Notes under the pieces: model-generated
Database searches by the model: none
What the model saw: only the letters and a program-made list of their open reading frames with translations
Told to the model about the DNA's origin: nothing
From: Paraferrimonas sp. SM1919
GTDB lineage: Bacteria; Pseudomonadota; Gammaproteobacteria; Enterobacterales; Shewanellaceae
Assembly (NCBI RefSeq): GCF_010993985.1
Contig: NZ_WINH01000010.1
Coordinates: 62,001 to 126,000, forward strand
Direction: 5' to 3'
Length of the DNA: 64,000 bases
Made by a program: the position numbers and the translations under genes
Shown here: positions 1 to 10,277 of the stretch, piece by piece
Numbering within the stretch: the stretch's first letter is position 1
Layout: the number at the start of each line of letters is the position of its first letter

Positions 1-49
1 CGACCCAAACAGCAAATTTCAACAGCCCTAAGATAGGTCATCATTTTTT

Positions 50-3000
50 ATGCTGCATTTATATCACTCCAATCAGGTCGAGCTACTGCGTCAATTGCTT
101 ATTGAGGTGGCCAAGGTTGAGCCGCTGCAATCTCCCTTTGAAAGTGAAAAAATTCTGGTGCAAAGCCCGGGTATGTCGCAGTGGCTGAAACTTGGCATTA
201 GTGAACGCTTTGGCATTGCCGCCAATATTGAATTCCCGCTGCCGGCGACCTTTATTTGGAACCTGTTTACTCAAGTTTTACCAAATGTGCCTGAGCAAAG
301 CGCCTTTAATAAAAATGAAATGGCATGGAAAATCATGGCCATCCTGCCCGAGCATTTAAACGATGATGATTTTGCGCCACTTAAACAATATCTAGCGGTG
401 GACGAGCAGGGCACCAAGCTTTATCAACTGGCGATGCTCATTGCCGACACATTTGATGGTTATCTTGTGTATCGCCCAGACTGGATTTTGGCCTGGGAAC
501 AGGACATCCATGTTACCGAGCTAGAAGGTAAGCACCCTTGGCAGGCCAAGCTATGGCGCGCACTAGAAAAGTACAATAAAAAGCTGGGGCACTCAAAGTA
601 TCACAGGGCTAACCTGTTTGATGATTTTATTAAGGCGTTGGCCGAGGGGAAGGTTGAGCTTGCTAAGTTACCGACACGGCTATTTGTATTCGGTATTTCA
701 TCCTTGCCACCGCGCTACCTTGAGGTGTTAAAGGCCCTCGGTGACCATATTGATGTTCATTTATTTTTGACCAACCCCTGTCAGTATTACTGGGGTGATA
801 TTAAAGATCATAAAACCATTAACCGCTTGAAAAGTGGCAAACGTGAACACTTAGAGTGGAAGTATGATCACTCAGAGGTAACAGACACCACAGCGCTGCT
901 AAATGAGCAGCAACAGGCAGAATTGGCGCTGCATGATGAACAGTCTAACCTGGTGGGGAACTCATTATTGGCATCTTGGGGTAAGCTGGGCCGGGATAAT
1001 CTGACCCTATTACTTGAACTAGAACCCCATGAGTTAGACGCCTTTGTTGAGCCTGATAGAGATACCCTATTGGCATCTGTGCAGAGGGATATTTTAAGTC
1101 TAACGGAAAATACGGATTTTCAGGAGATTAATGATTCCGAGCATAAACGCCAGATCCCTTTGAATGATCAATCCTTATCTATCCACAGTTGTCACAGCCC
1201 GATGCGGGAAGTACAGGTGCTGCATGATAATCTGCTTAAAATGTTTGCCGCCGACCCAAGTCTAAAGCCCCAAGATATTATTGTGATGGCGGTGGATATT
1301 AATGCCTATGCACCGGCCATTAAAACCGTGTTTGGCAATGCTAAGGGTGAGCACTATATTCCTTACTCTATTTCAGATAGAAGTTCGTTAGATGAAAATC
1401 CAATTATTGCCGCCTTTAATGAAATCTTAACGTTGCCATTAAGCCGTTGCAGTAACTCACAGTTAATGGCGATTTTAGAAACCCCAAGCATATTGGCCAA
1501 ATTTGATCTAACCAAAGCCGAGTTTGATGTGTTGCAGCAATGGGTAGATGAGGCGGGAGTCCGTTGGGGGCTTGATAGCGATACGCAAGTGGAAGATTAT
1601 CTGCCGACTATGGCGCAGAACCATTGGCAATTTGGGCTCGAACGTATGCTATTTGGCTATGCCATGGGGGCTGAAAGTGAGCTACTGGATTTTGATGATT
1701 ACCAAATCTCCCCCCTTAATGAAGTACAGGGAAGCCATGCCGAGGCCGTAGGCAAATTAAGTTTATTTGTAGAGAAGATCAGTTCTTTTAACAGCCAGCT
1801 CAAGGCCAGCCAAAGCGTGCAAAGTTGGCAACAGTTACTTGGTGCCATGTTAGAGGAATTCTTTATTGATGATTTAGACTCCCAGTACTCATTAGAGCTC
1901 ATTCGCAAAAGCCTGACTAAGTTACACACTCAGGTTGACAATGCAGGCTTCGAGGCTGAGTTAAGTCCCGAAGTTATAAGCCAATACTTGCGTGAGCAAC
2001 TTGGCGGTGAACAGGTATCACAACGCTTCTTAGCGGGCCAAGTTAATTTTTGTACGCCTATGCCAATGCGCGCAATTCCATTTAAAAAGGTGTGCATGTT
2101 GGGGCTTAATGAAGGTGCCTACCCGAGAAATGTCACCCCCATTGGTTTTGATATGATGCCCTATACCATGCGCCGAGGTGATCGCTCCCGACGGATTGAC
2201 GATAGATACCTGTTTTTAGAGGCACTATTGGCCGCTCAAGAGACCTTATACTTGAGTTTTATTGGTCGCAGCGCTAAAGATAACAGTGAATTAATGCCCT
2301 CAATCTTGGTGTCTGAATTGGTGGAATATTGCCAGCAGAACTTCTGCCTTGTTGGCGATCAAAAATTAACGCCAACACAGTCGGCCCAGCATTTGCGACA
2401 ACATCTTAGCCAGCAATATCCACTTTCTCCCTATGCTGAAGAGAATTTTATAATTGGCAGTTATGACAATCGCTATGTAGTCGAACCGCTGGTACCGCTG
2501 CAGCAGCAAACATTGCCCAGTTATTTATCGTCACTGGCGCTAGATGAAGAGTTACCATTAGCAGAATTACAAAGATTTTGGCGCTTGCCTGTCGCTTATT
2601 TTTATCAACGTCGTTTGCAAGTCAATCTAGCGACTGAACAATATCAGCAACTTGATGATGAACCGTTTGTGTTTGATGGTCTGGAAGGCTATGCAGTTAA
2701 AAGTTTATTGTTATCTGAAACCCTACTGGGGCAACTAAATAAACAACAGCTTTTAGGACAATTGAAAGCGACAGGAATGGCCCCTCAAGGACAAATGGCA
2801 GTGTTAGAATTTGAGCGTTTACATGATGAAGTTGATGAACTCGCCAGTAAACTTAGCGAACGCTATCAACAGCCCTTGGATGATATTGAAATCAACTTAG
2901 ATTTTAGTGTGGAGCAATTTAACTTTACCCTAACGGGCTGGTTGAAACACCTAGTGGTGATTGGTGAGCAAAAAACATTACTTAGATTTAAGACCGGGAA

Positions 3001-3490
3001 AATTGGTGTCAAAGAATTACTGGCGGCGTGGCTCGATCACCTCGCAGCCTGTGCCATGGGGCACAGCATTAATACTGAGATTATCGGTATTGAAAAGGGG
3101 GAACCAGCTGGGATTGTGTTGCAGGCCTTAAATCCGCAGATAGCGCATGCAGAGCTGGCGGTTTTTGTGCAGTACTACTTTGCTGGCTTAGATGCGCCGC
3201 TAGCCTACTTCCCGCAAACCAGCTTTAAAGCGTTTGAACTGAGTCAGAAAATGAAGCAAGAGCTTGCCCAAGAGCCTAATAATACAGAGTTACAACAAGA
3301 GCTAAGCAAAGACAGGTTGCAGCAATTGGCTAAAACCTTCCATGATGATTTTAGCTTTAGCTGCGACGCTGACGATCCTAATATTCACCGCGCCTTTGGC
3401 AAGTGGAATGATGAATTAGCCGAGCAGGTTATCGCTACCGCCTTGCAGGTATTTGGTACCATAGAGCAGTATCAAAGGGAGTGGCAATAA
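50..3490 (+). CDS. recC: RecC, exodeoxyribonuclease V gamma subunit
   Basis: RecC recognises Chi and splits the duplex inside the RecBCD helicase-nuclease, which processes double-strand breaks for recombination and degrades linear foreign DNA in the cytoplasm. The 1146-residue product has the usual family length, and its N-terminus (MLHLYHSNQVELL) closely resembles E. coli RecC, which supports this start. The helicase-like folds of RecC are degenerate in the family, and I see no clear Walker A motif. The next gene, recB, begins one base after this stop, and recD follows, so this is a recC-recB-recD operon without the ptrA gene that sits inside the E. coli locus. Confidence 0.97.
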   Translation: MLHLYHSNQVELLRQLLIEVAKVEPLQSPFESEKILVQSPGMSQWLKLGISERFGIAANIEFPLPATFIWNLFTQVLPNVPEQSAFNKNEMAWKIMAILPEHLNDDDFAPLKQYLAVDEQGTKLYQLAMLIADTFDGYLVYRPDWILAWEQDIHVTELEGKHPWQAKLWRALEKYNKKLGHSKYHRANLFDDFIKALAEGKVELAKLPTRLFVFGISSLPPRYLEVLKALGDHIDVHLFLTNPCQYYWGDIKDHKTINRLKSGKREHLEWKYDHSEVTDTTALLNEQQQAELALHDEQSNLVGNSLLASWGKLGRDNLTLLLELEPHELDAFVEPDRDTLLASVQRDILSLTENTDFQEINDSEHKRQIPLNDQSLSIHSCHSPMREVQVLHDNLLKMFAADPSLKPQDIIVMAVDINAYAPAIKTVFGNAKGEHYIPYSISDRSSLDENPIIAAFNEILTLPLSRCSNSQLMAILETPSILAKFDLTKAEFDVLQQWVDEAGVRWGLDSDTQVEDYLPTMAQNHWQFGLERMLFGYAMGAESELLDFDDYQISPLNEVQGSHAEAVGKLSLFVEKISSFNSQLKASQSVQSWQQLLGAMLEEFFIDDLDSQYSLELIRKSLTKLHTQVDNAGFEAELSPEVISQYLREQLGGEQVSQRFLAGQVNFCTPMPMRAIPFKKVCMLGLNEGAYPRNVTPIGFDMMPYTMRRGDRSRRIDDRYLFLEALLAAQETLYLSFIGRSAKDNSELMPSILVSELVEYCQQNFCLVGDQKLTPTQSAQHLRQHLSQQYPLSPYAEENFIIGSYDNRYVVEPLVPLQQQTLPSYLSSLALDEELPLAELQRFWRLPVAYFYQRRLQVNLATEQYQQLDDEPFVFDGLEGYAVKSLLLSETLLGQLNKQQLLGQLKATGMAPQGQMAVLEFERLHDEVDELASKLSERYQQPLDDIEINLDFSVEQFNFTLTGWLKHLVVIGEQKTLLRFKTGKIGVKELLAAWLDHLAACAMGHSINTEIIGIEKGEPAGIVLQALNPQIAHAELAVFVQYYFAGLDAPLAYFPQTSFKAFELSQKMKQELAQEPNNTELQQELSKDRLQQLAKTFHDDFSFSCDADDPNIHRAFGKWNDELAEQVIATALQVFGTIEQYQREWQ

Positions 3491-3491
3491 T

Positions 3492-6400
3492 ATGGTCAAC
3501 ATTCAACCTCAGCCATTACAAGCACTAAGCTTCCCGCTGCACGGCATGCGCCTGATAGAGGCCTCCGCCGGTACGGGGAAAACCTTTACGATTTCCGCTT
3601 TGTATTTAAGGCTTATTTTAGGCCACGGTCAAGCCGATGCCAGACCACAAGCTCCGCTTACGGTCAGTCAAATTCTAGTGGTAACCTTCACCGAAGCAGC
3701 GACTGCCGAGTTAAGGGACAGAATTCGTAGTCGCCTCCATGAAGCCCGCTTAGCCTTTTTACAGGGCAACTCTAAAGATCCGATTTTATCTGAGTTAATT
3801 AATGACTCTAATAACTTAGCAGAGGCGGCGGATTTGCTTTTGGCCGCCGAGCGGGACATGGATGAAGCCGCTATTTTTACCATTCATGGTTTTTGCCAGC
3901 GCATGCTCTCGCAAAATGCCTTTGAATCTGGCAGCGCCATCGTCAGCGAATTTATTGAAGATGAAAGCCAAATCTTAAAGCAATTGGTGAACGATTATTG
4001 GCGTCAACTGGTGTATCAAGCCAATGCTAATTTAGCGCAAAATGTCAGGGCAATCTGGCGTGGCCCGGCGCAAATATATAAAGACTACCAAAACCTGTTT
4101 AAGCAGGATTTAGCCCTGAAGCAAAAGGCTAGCACCGATAGCGTTGAGAATTTTGTTGCCAAGCAAACTCAACTGGTTAATCAACTTAAATCCGAGCTTA
4201 ACAAGCTGGATTGGCAACAGCTGGTGGAGGATTTAGACAGTGGTATTTTAAATGGCCGTAAATACCGCAGTGATTGGCAGCAAAACTGGTTAAAACAAAT
4301 TAAAGATTGGGCCGAAAACGACACCGGCTTGAGTTTGCCAGATAAGCTTGAGCGCTATGGTCAAGGCACCTTAGAAGCGGCCCTTAAAAAGGGGAAGACA
4401 CTGCCTGATTATGGTGTTTTTGCGCAAATTGAAGCCTTTTTAGAAAACAGCCAACCACTAAAGCCTTTCCTTGAGCAAAACGCCATCGAATGGGTACGCA
4501 GTCAGTTTAGTAATTATAAAGGCAATCGCTCACTGCTGACTTTTAATGATCTGCTCAGTCAGTTAGCCGCAGCCTTAACAGTGGATGAAGAGGGATTATT
4601 GGCCGATCGTATTCGTGAACTGTATCCGATTGCCATGATTGATGAATTCCAGGATACCGATCCATGCCAGTATCAAATATTTAGTGCCTTGTATGATTGT
4701 GCTCGAGATTCAAAGGCTCTGGGGTTGTTTATGATTGGTGACCCTAAACAGGCAATTTATAGTTTCCGTGGCGCAGATATTTTTACCTATATGAAGGCCA
4801 AAGCCCAAGCACCAGCCCATTATACTCTTGAGACGAACTGGCGCTCATCGGCAGACATGGTGGCCGCCAGCAATCATGTGTTCGATTTGCGGCAGGAAAG
4901 CTTTTGTTATCAGCAAATTCCGTTTCAACCGGTAAAGCATAGTCCCAAGGCTGAGAACATGCATTGGAGCTTAGCCGGTGAAAAGCAACAGGCGTTAACT
5001 CTTTGGTACCAAGACAGCGACGAATTTATCACTAAAGATAAATACCAAAGGTTAATGAGCCATTCGACCGCGGCTAAAATTCAACATATCTTAACCCTAA
5101 GTGATAAACAGCAGGCCTTTATTCAAGAAAAAGACGCCAAACACGCCATTAAACCAAAAGATATTGCAGTACTGGTGCGCACCGGGCGTGAAGCAAAACT
5201 GATCAAAACCGCCTTAAAAGAGCAGGGCATTGATAGTGTTTATCTGTCTAACCGTGAGTCTGTGTACTCCAGCCGTTGTGCCCAAGATATGCTGCGCATT
5301 TTATTGGCCTGTAGCGAACCCAATCATGAGTTCAAACTAAAAAATGCTCTGGCATCAAGCCTATTTGGTTTAAGCCATTATCAGCTTGAGCGCTTTAACC
5401 AGGATGAGAGCGAATGGGAGCAAATGCTGCAACGCTTTAAAGGCTATTTCGAGCTTTGGCATAAGCGTGGGGTGCAATCGATGCTGCAAAAGCTGGGCTT
5501 TGACTTTAATTTAGCGTCAATGCTGTTAGGGCAAGAGCAGGGGGAGCGTACCCTGACCGATTACCACCATTTAAGTGAGCTATTACAGGCCCAGTCAGAA
5601 AAGTTAGATTCTAAACATGCGTTGGTGACTTGGTTTAATCAAAAGCTCACTGAGCACGATGGCTCCGATGGTGCTCTGCAGAGGTTAGAATCAGAGCGTA
5701 ATCTGGTGCAAATTATTACCATTCATAAATCTAAGGGTTTGGAATATCCCTTGGTATTTTTGCCCTTTGCTTTTGATATGAGAAAGGCCAAAACGCCTAA
5801 ATATTATGATCATCAGCAAGGGCAGCAGGTTTATGATATTGAAAATGAAAAAGAGTCGCTAGAAGAAGCCGAAGCCGAGCGTTTAGCGGAAGATTTACGC
5901 CTATTATACGTGGCACTGACCCGTCCGGTATTTGCCTGTTTTATTGGCGCAGCTCCAATTAAGGCAGCACGGGGTAAAGCATTATCGAATGCCAGCTGTG
6001 CTTTGGGGTATTTAATGGGGCTAGATGAAAAAACCGATATTGCCGGCTTTAAAAACGCCTTACATCTGTTGACCAATACTGACAGTGGTGAAATTTGTCA
6101 GCCTGTGGCTACTGCCGATGAAAAATATGTGCCATTAACGGCAGACACTGCGCAGCCCAAGCCTTTAGTGTTCAAAAGTTGTATTGATAGAAACTGGCGC
6201 ATGAGCAGTTATTCAGGCTTAACTGCAGGGCATGATAATCAGACAGATTACGGCCTCAGCTTTGGTACCCTGGATGTGGATGCAGCCAAAGAGCAAAGTA
6301 ATGATGTCACGGCTAGTGAGCTGTCCATGTTTAATTTTCCCCGTGGGGCTCGGGCAGGTACCATGCTCCATGAAGTGTTTGAAAATGTGGATTTTACTGA

Positions 6401-7043
6401 AAATATGCAGGCAGATTCAGTGCAAACCATGCTTGCACAAAAGCTAACCGAGCAACACTATGATCTGGCTTACCAACCCATAATCACCGCGATGATGCAG
6501 CAGGTGTTAGCTAAAACTCTGCCCCATGGGGCCGCCCTCAATACGGTGGCCAATAATCAACGTTTAGTCGAAATGGAGTTTATGCTGCCCGCACAAATTC
6601 AAGCGCAAAACATCAATAACATTATTCAAAGCTACGATCCTCTTGCGGCCATCGCTGAGCCTTTAAGCTTCGTGCAGTTGCAGGGCATGCTTAAAGGGTT
6701 TATTGATTTAGTGTTTGAATCTAATGGCAAATATTATGTACTTGACTGGAAATCGAACCACCTTGGGGACACCCCTGAAGACTACCACAGCGAGGCTCTT
6801 AATGGGGCTATGGTGGAGCATCGTTATGATTTCCAATATCAAATCTACTCCCTGGCATTACACCGATATCTAAAGATGACCTTGAGCGACTATAACTATG
6901 AGCAACACTTTGGTGGTGCCTATTACATCTTTGTTCGTGGAATTAATGAAAATGGCAATGAGGGGATCTTTTTTAATAAGCCCAGCGAAGCATTATTAAC
7001 AGCATTAGATATGGCGTTTAAGGGAGTAGCCCATGAGTGTTGA
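3492..7043 (+). CDS. recB: RecB, exodeoxyribonuclease V beta subunit
   Basis: RecB is the 3'-5' SF1 helicase and the only nuclease of RecBCD. The Walker A motif (ASAGTGKT) is at about residues 24-31 and the DEFQD Walker B box is near residue 382. The UvrD-like C-terminal helicase part carries TIHKSKGLEYP, and the C-terminal nuclease domain has the DWKSN signature near residue 1085. The length of 1183 residues is normal. It starts one base after recC and overlaps recD by 11 bases, so translation is probably coupled. All expected catalytic motifs are visible, so the enzyme should be functional. Confidence 0.97.
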   Translation: MVNIQPQPLQALSFPLHGMRLIEASAGTGKTFTISALYLRLILGHGQADARPQAPLTVSQILVVTFTEAATAELRDRIRSRLHEARLAFLQGNSKDPILSELINDSNNLAEAADLLLAAERDMDEAAIFTIHGFCQRMLSQNAFESGSAIVSEFIEDESQILKQLVNDYWRQLVYQANANLAQNVRAIWRGPAQIYKDYQNLFKQDLALKQKASTDSVENFVAKQTQLVNQLKSELNKLDWQQLVEDLDSGILNGRKYRSDWQQNWLKQIKDWAENDTGLSLPDKLERYGQGTLEAALKKGKTLPDYGVFAQIEAFLENSQPLKPFLEQNAIEWVRSQFSNYKGNRSLLTFNDLLSQLAAALTVDEEGLLADRIRELYPIAMIDEFQDTDPCQYQIFSALYDCARDSKALGLFMIGDPKQAIYSFRGADIFTYMKAKAQAPAHYTLETNWRSSADMVAASNHVFDLRQESFCYQQIPFQPVKHSPKAENMHWSLAGEKQQALTLWYQDSDEFITKDKYQRLMSHSTAAKIQHILTLSDKQQAFIQEKDAKHAIKPKDIAVLVRTGREAKLIKTALKEQGIDSVYLSNRESVYSSRCAQDMLRILLACSEPNHEFKLKNALASSLFGLSHYQLERFNQDESEWEQMLQRFKGYFELWHKRGVQSMLQKLGFDFNLASMLLGQEQGERTLTDYHHLSELLQAQSEKLDSKHALVTWFNQKLTEHDGSDGALQRLESERNLVQIITIHKSKGLEYPLVFLPFAFDMRKAKTPKYYDHQQGQQVYDIENEKESLEEAEAERLAEDLRLLYVALTRPVFACFIGAAPIKAARGKALSNASCALGYLMGLDEKTDIAGFKNALHLLTNTDSGEICQPVATADEKYVPLTADTAQPKPLVFKSCIDRNWRMSSYSGLTAGHDNQTDYGLSFGTLDVDAAKEQSNDVTASELSMFNFPRGARAGTMLHEVFENVDFTENMQADSVQTMLAQKLTEQHYDLAYQPIITAMMQQVLAKTLPHGAALNTVANNQRLVEMEFMLPAQIQAQNINNIIQSYDPLAAIAEPLSFVQLQGMLKGFIDLVFESNGKYYVLDWKSNHLGDTPEDYHSEALNGAMVEHRYDFQYQIYSLALHRYLKMTLSDYNYEQHFGGAYYIFVRGINENGNEGIFFNKPSEALLTALDMAFKGVAHEC

Positions 7044-9144
7044 TATGAAAAGCCAATGGCAAATGTTACAGCAACTGGTTGAGCTGAAGCGGTTACGACA
7101 ACTTGATGTGCAATTTGCCAAGTTAATTGCACAAAAGAGTGAGCCACAATATCAGCTTACGTTATCACTATTGGCGGTGCTGGCTTCAAAAGCGCTCAGT
7201 GAAGGTCATATTTGTTTGCCGTTATTAAATCCACAAGGTCACTATCAGGAACCTCTTGCTGCTATCGGTTTGGGACACTATCAGCTTGAGCAAGATGCTA
7301 AGTTTAGCAGCCTAGAGTTTGATGTCAGTTGTTGGCGAGACTCGTTATCCCTCGACGCAATCAAGCGTGCATTTGCCAATAGCCAGTTGCTACGCAATCA
7401 AGCTAATGCACCGTTGATTTTTGATAATAATAATGTGTATTTGCATCGTTATTGGCATTATGAAAAGGCCCTTGCGGGGCATTTAACAAATTTAACTAGC
7501 AAAACTAACATGATCGAACAGCAACTGGAGAATACCCGCCAAGTGCTTGATGAGTTGTTTAGCGTTGATTTAGAGTGGGTTTGGCAAGCTTGCCAAGATG
7601 CAGCCGATGAGCAAACTATTATTGCCACTCTGATTGATTTGTTTGATGTGGTGGCGCCTGAGTTAATCGATTGGGCCAGAGCCGTAAAAGTGGTGAACAA
7701 TGCCCAACAAGCCGTGGCGTTGCAACCCCTAAATAATATCATTGCTATGGCCCAGCGTTTAAATTGGCAGAAGCTTGCGGCAGCAGTGGCTCTTAATAAT
7801 AACTTTGCAGTTATCTCAGGGGGTCCGGGGACAGGTAAAACGACTACAGTTACTAAATTATTAGCGGCATTAGTGATGACCCACCATGGGCAACATTCTT
7901 TAAATATAAAAATGGCAGCGCCGACAGGGAAAGCGGCGGCAAGGTTAACTGAATCAATGTCTGCAGCTTTAGCCTCACTGAGCATCGATGCCCATATAAA
8001 ACAGCAAATTCCTACAGCCGCCGCCACCATTCATCGTTTGCTTGGGGCAATACCTAATTCTCAAGAGTTTCGACATAACCGTCATAACCCACTGCATCTG
8101 GATGTCTTAGTCGTGGATGAGGCTTCTATGGTGGATTTACCACTGATGTATAAGTTGCTAGAGGCTCTGCCTAAAGATGCCAAGTTGATGTTATTGGGTG
8201 ACAAAGATCAGCTCGCATCGGTAGAGCCCGGGGCGATATTAGGTGATATCTGCTCATTATTAAAGCAAGGCTATTCTGACGATGCAGCAAGCAAGCTGTC
8301 GACGTTAACGGGCTTTAATATAGAAGCACAATCATCTTCCCGGGGTATTGCTGATGGCTTGTGTATGCTTAAAAAGAGTTTCCGTTTTGGCAGCGAATCC
8401 GGTATTGGTAATTTAGCTCGGGCCACAAATGAAGGTCGAGTGCAACAAATGATGCCATTATTTGACAGCTTTGATGATATTGATTTTGTGCCTTTAAAAG
8501 CGGATAGCCAACAACAACTATTGGCTGCTTTAGTAAAAGATTATCAAGGCTACCTAGAATATGCCGCTAGGGATTATCATGCCACTGAGGTTCATGACAT
8601 CGCACGTCAATCCTTAAAACTTTTTTCCCAAACAAGGTTGCTGTGCGCACTGCGAGGAGGGGCAACAGGGGTAGAAAACTTAAACCATTTAATTGCCACT
8701 AGCCTGTCTCAAAGTGGATTAATTAATAGCAAAGATTATTGGTATCACAGCAAACCTGTAATGGTGAGCAGTAATGATCACTCCCAAGGATTGTTTAATG
8801 GTGATATTGGTTTGTGCTTATATGACTCTAACAGCGAGCGCAATCGTTTAAAGGTTTATTTCCAACTCGCTGATGGCAGTATTAAAGCCGTTTTACCTGC
8901 CCGAGTGCCAGCCCATGAAACGGCTTTTGCGATGACGGTACATAAGTCACAAGGAAGTGAATTTGACTCAGTGTATTTACTGTTACCAGAAAAAGATAAC
9001 CCAATTTTAACTAAAGAATTGGTTTACACCGGCATCACAAGAGCAAAATCAAAATTAACGATTTTTGGTGTCGAAGATATACTAAAGCGCAGCATTACTA
9101 AGAGAGTGCAAAGACATGCAGGTTTAGTTAAGCTGTTAAAATAA
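7033..9144 (+). CDS. recD: RecD, exodeoxyribonuclease V alpha subunit
   Basis: RecD is the 5'-3' SF1 helicase of RecBCD. The Walker A motif (GGPGTGKTTT) lies at about residues 263-272, the DEAS Walker B box follows in VVDEASMVD, and the C-terminal motif reads MTVHKSQGSEFD. At 703 residues it is longer than E. coli RecD (about 608). The extra length includes a linker before the ATPase core and an insertion around residues 410-450. Its start lies inside the end of recB, and it closes the operon; 63 bases separate it from the unrelated channel gene. Confidence 0.96.
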   Translation: MSVDMKSQWQMLQQLVELKRLRQLDVQFAKLIAQKSEPQYQLTLSLLAVLASKALSEGHICLPLLNPQGHYQEPLAAIGLGHYQLEQDAKFSSLEFDVSCWRDSLSLDAIKRAFANSQLLRNQANAPLIFDNNNVYLHRYWHYEKALAGHLTNLTSKTNMIEQQLENTRQVLDELFSVDLEWVWQACQDAADEQTIIATLIDLFDVVAPELIDWARAVKVVNNAQQAVALQPLNNIIAMAQRLNWQKLAAAVALNNNFAVISGGPGTGKTTTVTKLLAALVMTHHGQHSLNIKMAAPTGKAAARLTESMSAALASLSIDAHIKQQIPTAAATIHRLLGAIPNSQEFRHNRHNPLHLDVLVVDEASMVDLPLMYKLLEALPKDAKLMLLGDKDQLASVEPGAILGDICSLLKQGYSDDAASKLSTLTGFNIEAQSSSRGIADGLCMLKKSFRFGSESGIGNLARATNEGRVQQMMPLFDSFDDIDFVPLKADSQQQLLAALVKDYQGYLEYAARDYHATEVHDIARQSLKLFSQTRLLCALRGGATGVENLNHLIATSLSQSGLINSKDYWYHSKPVMVSSNDHSQGLFNGDIGLCLYDSNSERNRLKVYFQLADGSIKAVLPARVPAHETAFAMTVHKSQGSEFDSVYLLLPEKDNPILTKELVYTGITRAKSKLTIFGVEDILKRSITKRVQRHAGLVKLLK

Positions 9145-9207
9145 TACTAAGTTAATGCCAAACAATATGAATTTAGACAATAATCAGCAGCAGTACTTGG
9201 GGGAAGG

Positions 9208-10245
9208 GTGTTTTATAAACTAATCAGCTTTATTTACAGCCATATTAATAAATTATCTTTATTGGTTATTTTGGGGTTTTGTTTGGGGCACTTTATAACC
9301 TCTTACTGGTTGTTTTATCTAGCACAAGAGCAGCAACTCATAACCACTTGGATTGATTATTTTTATTACTGGATCGTAACAAGTTCGACCGTAGGTTATG
9401 GTGATATGTCACCAGTTTCGCAGGCGGGTCGTTTAATTGTTGGCATTTATTTTATTCCATTTTCTTTAACCATGTTTACCATTTTATTGGCTAAAGGGGG
9501 GGAAATCATTACCACTAGAATTAGGAGAACATTAATGGGACATAAAAGCTTTGCTGATTTGAGTGGGCATATTATTTTAGTCACAGGACATATTCATCGT
9601 TCTAAAAAAATCATTGAATTAATTCTGGCCGATAACAATCGTAAACCAAGAACCATACTACTGGTGACTAAAGAGCATATTGAGCATCCGTATCCAGATA
9701 CGGACTATGTTGAGTTTTGCCATTTAGATTCCTATAGCGATAATAGTAGCTTAGCTAAAATTGCCATTGAAAAAGCCGATAGAGTGATCATTGATGGTAT
9801 GAACGATGACGAAAATTTTGCTAATGCGGTTCACTTCAAGAATAAAGTACAGCCAAATTGCCATATCACCACCTACCTGGTTGATGAAGCCAAAGCTGAT
9901 ACATTAAGAGAACTTGGGGTCAATATTGAAGTGGCAACGCCTAAGGCCGCAGAACAAATGGTCAGAGCGATGCAGGATCATGGCAGCACGATGGCAATGC
10001 ACCAACTGCTCACCTCTGGTGAAGGACAAACTATTTATGTCAGTCAATTATGCAGTGATAAATCCGTTAAAGTCAGTGAAGTGGAACATTTATTAAAATC
10101 CAAACACGATGCTAAATTTTTAGGCTTCGCTTCTGATGAATTAGCCACTGATATGCAGATTAACCCCGGATGGGAAGCGGTCATTCACCCCCAGATGTAT
10201 ATTCACTACATTAGCAAGCAACGGCTTGCTAAGATCGTTTTTTAA
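9208..10245 (+). CDS. Two-TM potassium channel with RCK/TrkA-N domain
   Basis: Likely an inner-membrane K+ channel gated by a cytoplasmic RCK domain. A first hydrophobic helix (about residues 15-38) is followed by a pore loop with the selectivity filter TVGYGD at residues 61-66, and a second helix (about 75-95). From about residue 113 a Rossmann-type TrkA-N region (HIILVTGH) occupies most of the 345-residue protein. The start is GTG, since no ATG lies between the in-frame stop at 9181-9183 and the first helix. A GGGGGAAG stretch sits almost against the GTG, which is poor spacing. It converges on bcsG with a 32-base gap. The ion is inferred from the filter sequence. Confidence 0.9.
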   Translation: MFYKLISFIYSHINKLSLLVILGFCLGHFITSYWLFYLAQEQQLITTWIDYFYYWIVTSSTVGYGDMSPVSQAGRLIVGIYFIPFSLTMFTILLAKGGEIITTRIRRTLMGHKSFADLSGHIILVTGHIHRSKKIIELILADNNRKPRTILLVTKEHIEHPYPDTDYVEFCHLDSYSDNSSLAKIAIEKADRVIIDGMNDDENFANAVHFKNKVQPNCHITTYLVDEAKADTLRELGVNIEVATPKAAEQMVRAMQDHGSTMAMHQLLTSGEGQTIYVSQLCSDKSVKVSEVEHLLKSKHDAKFLGFASDELATDMQINPGWEAVIHPQMYIHYISKQRLAKIVF

Positions 10246-10277
10246 GCTTGGATATTGATTCAAACTCCTGGCTATGT

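Noticed and set aside
7458..8030. 190-codon frame on the minus strand
   Set aside because: Lies entirely inside recD, which has clear helicase motifs; the protein looks like a low-complexity antisense shadow.
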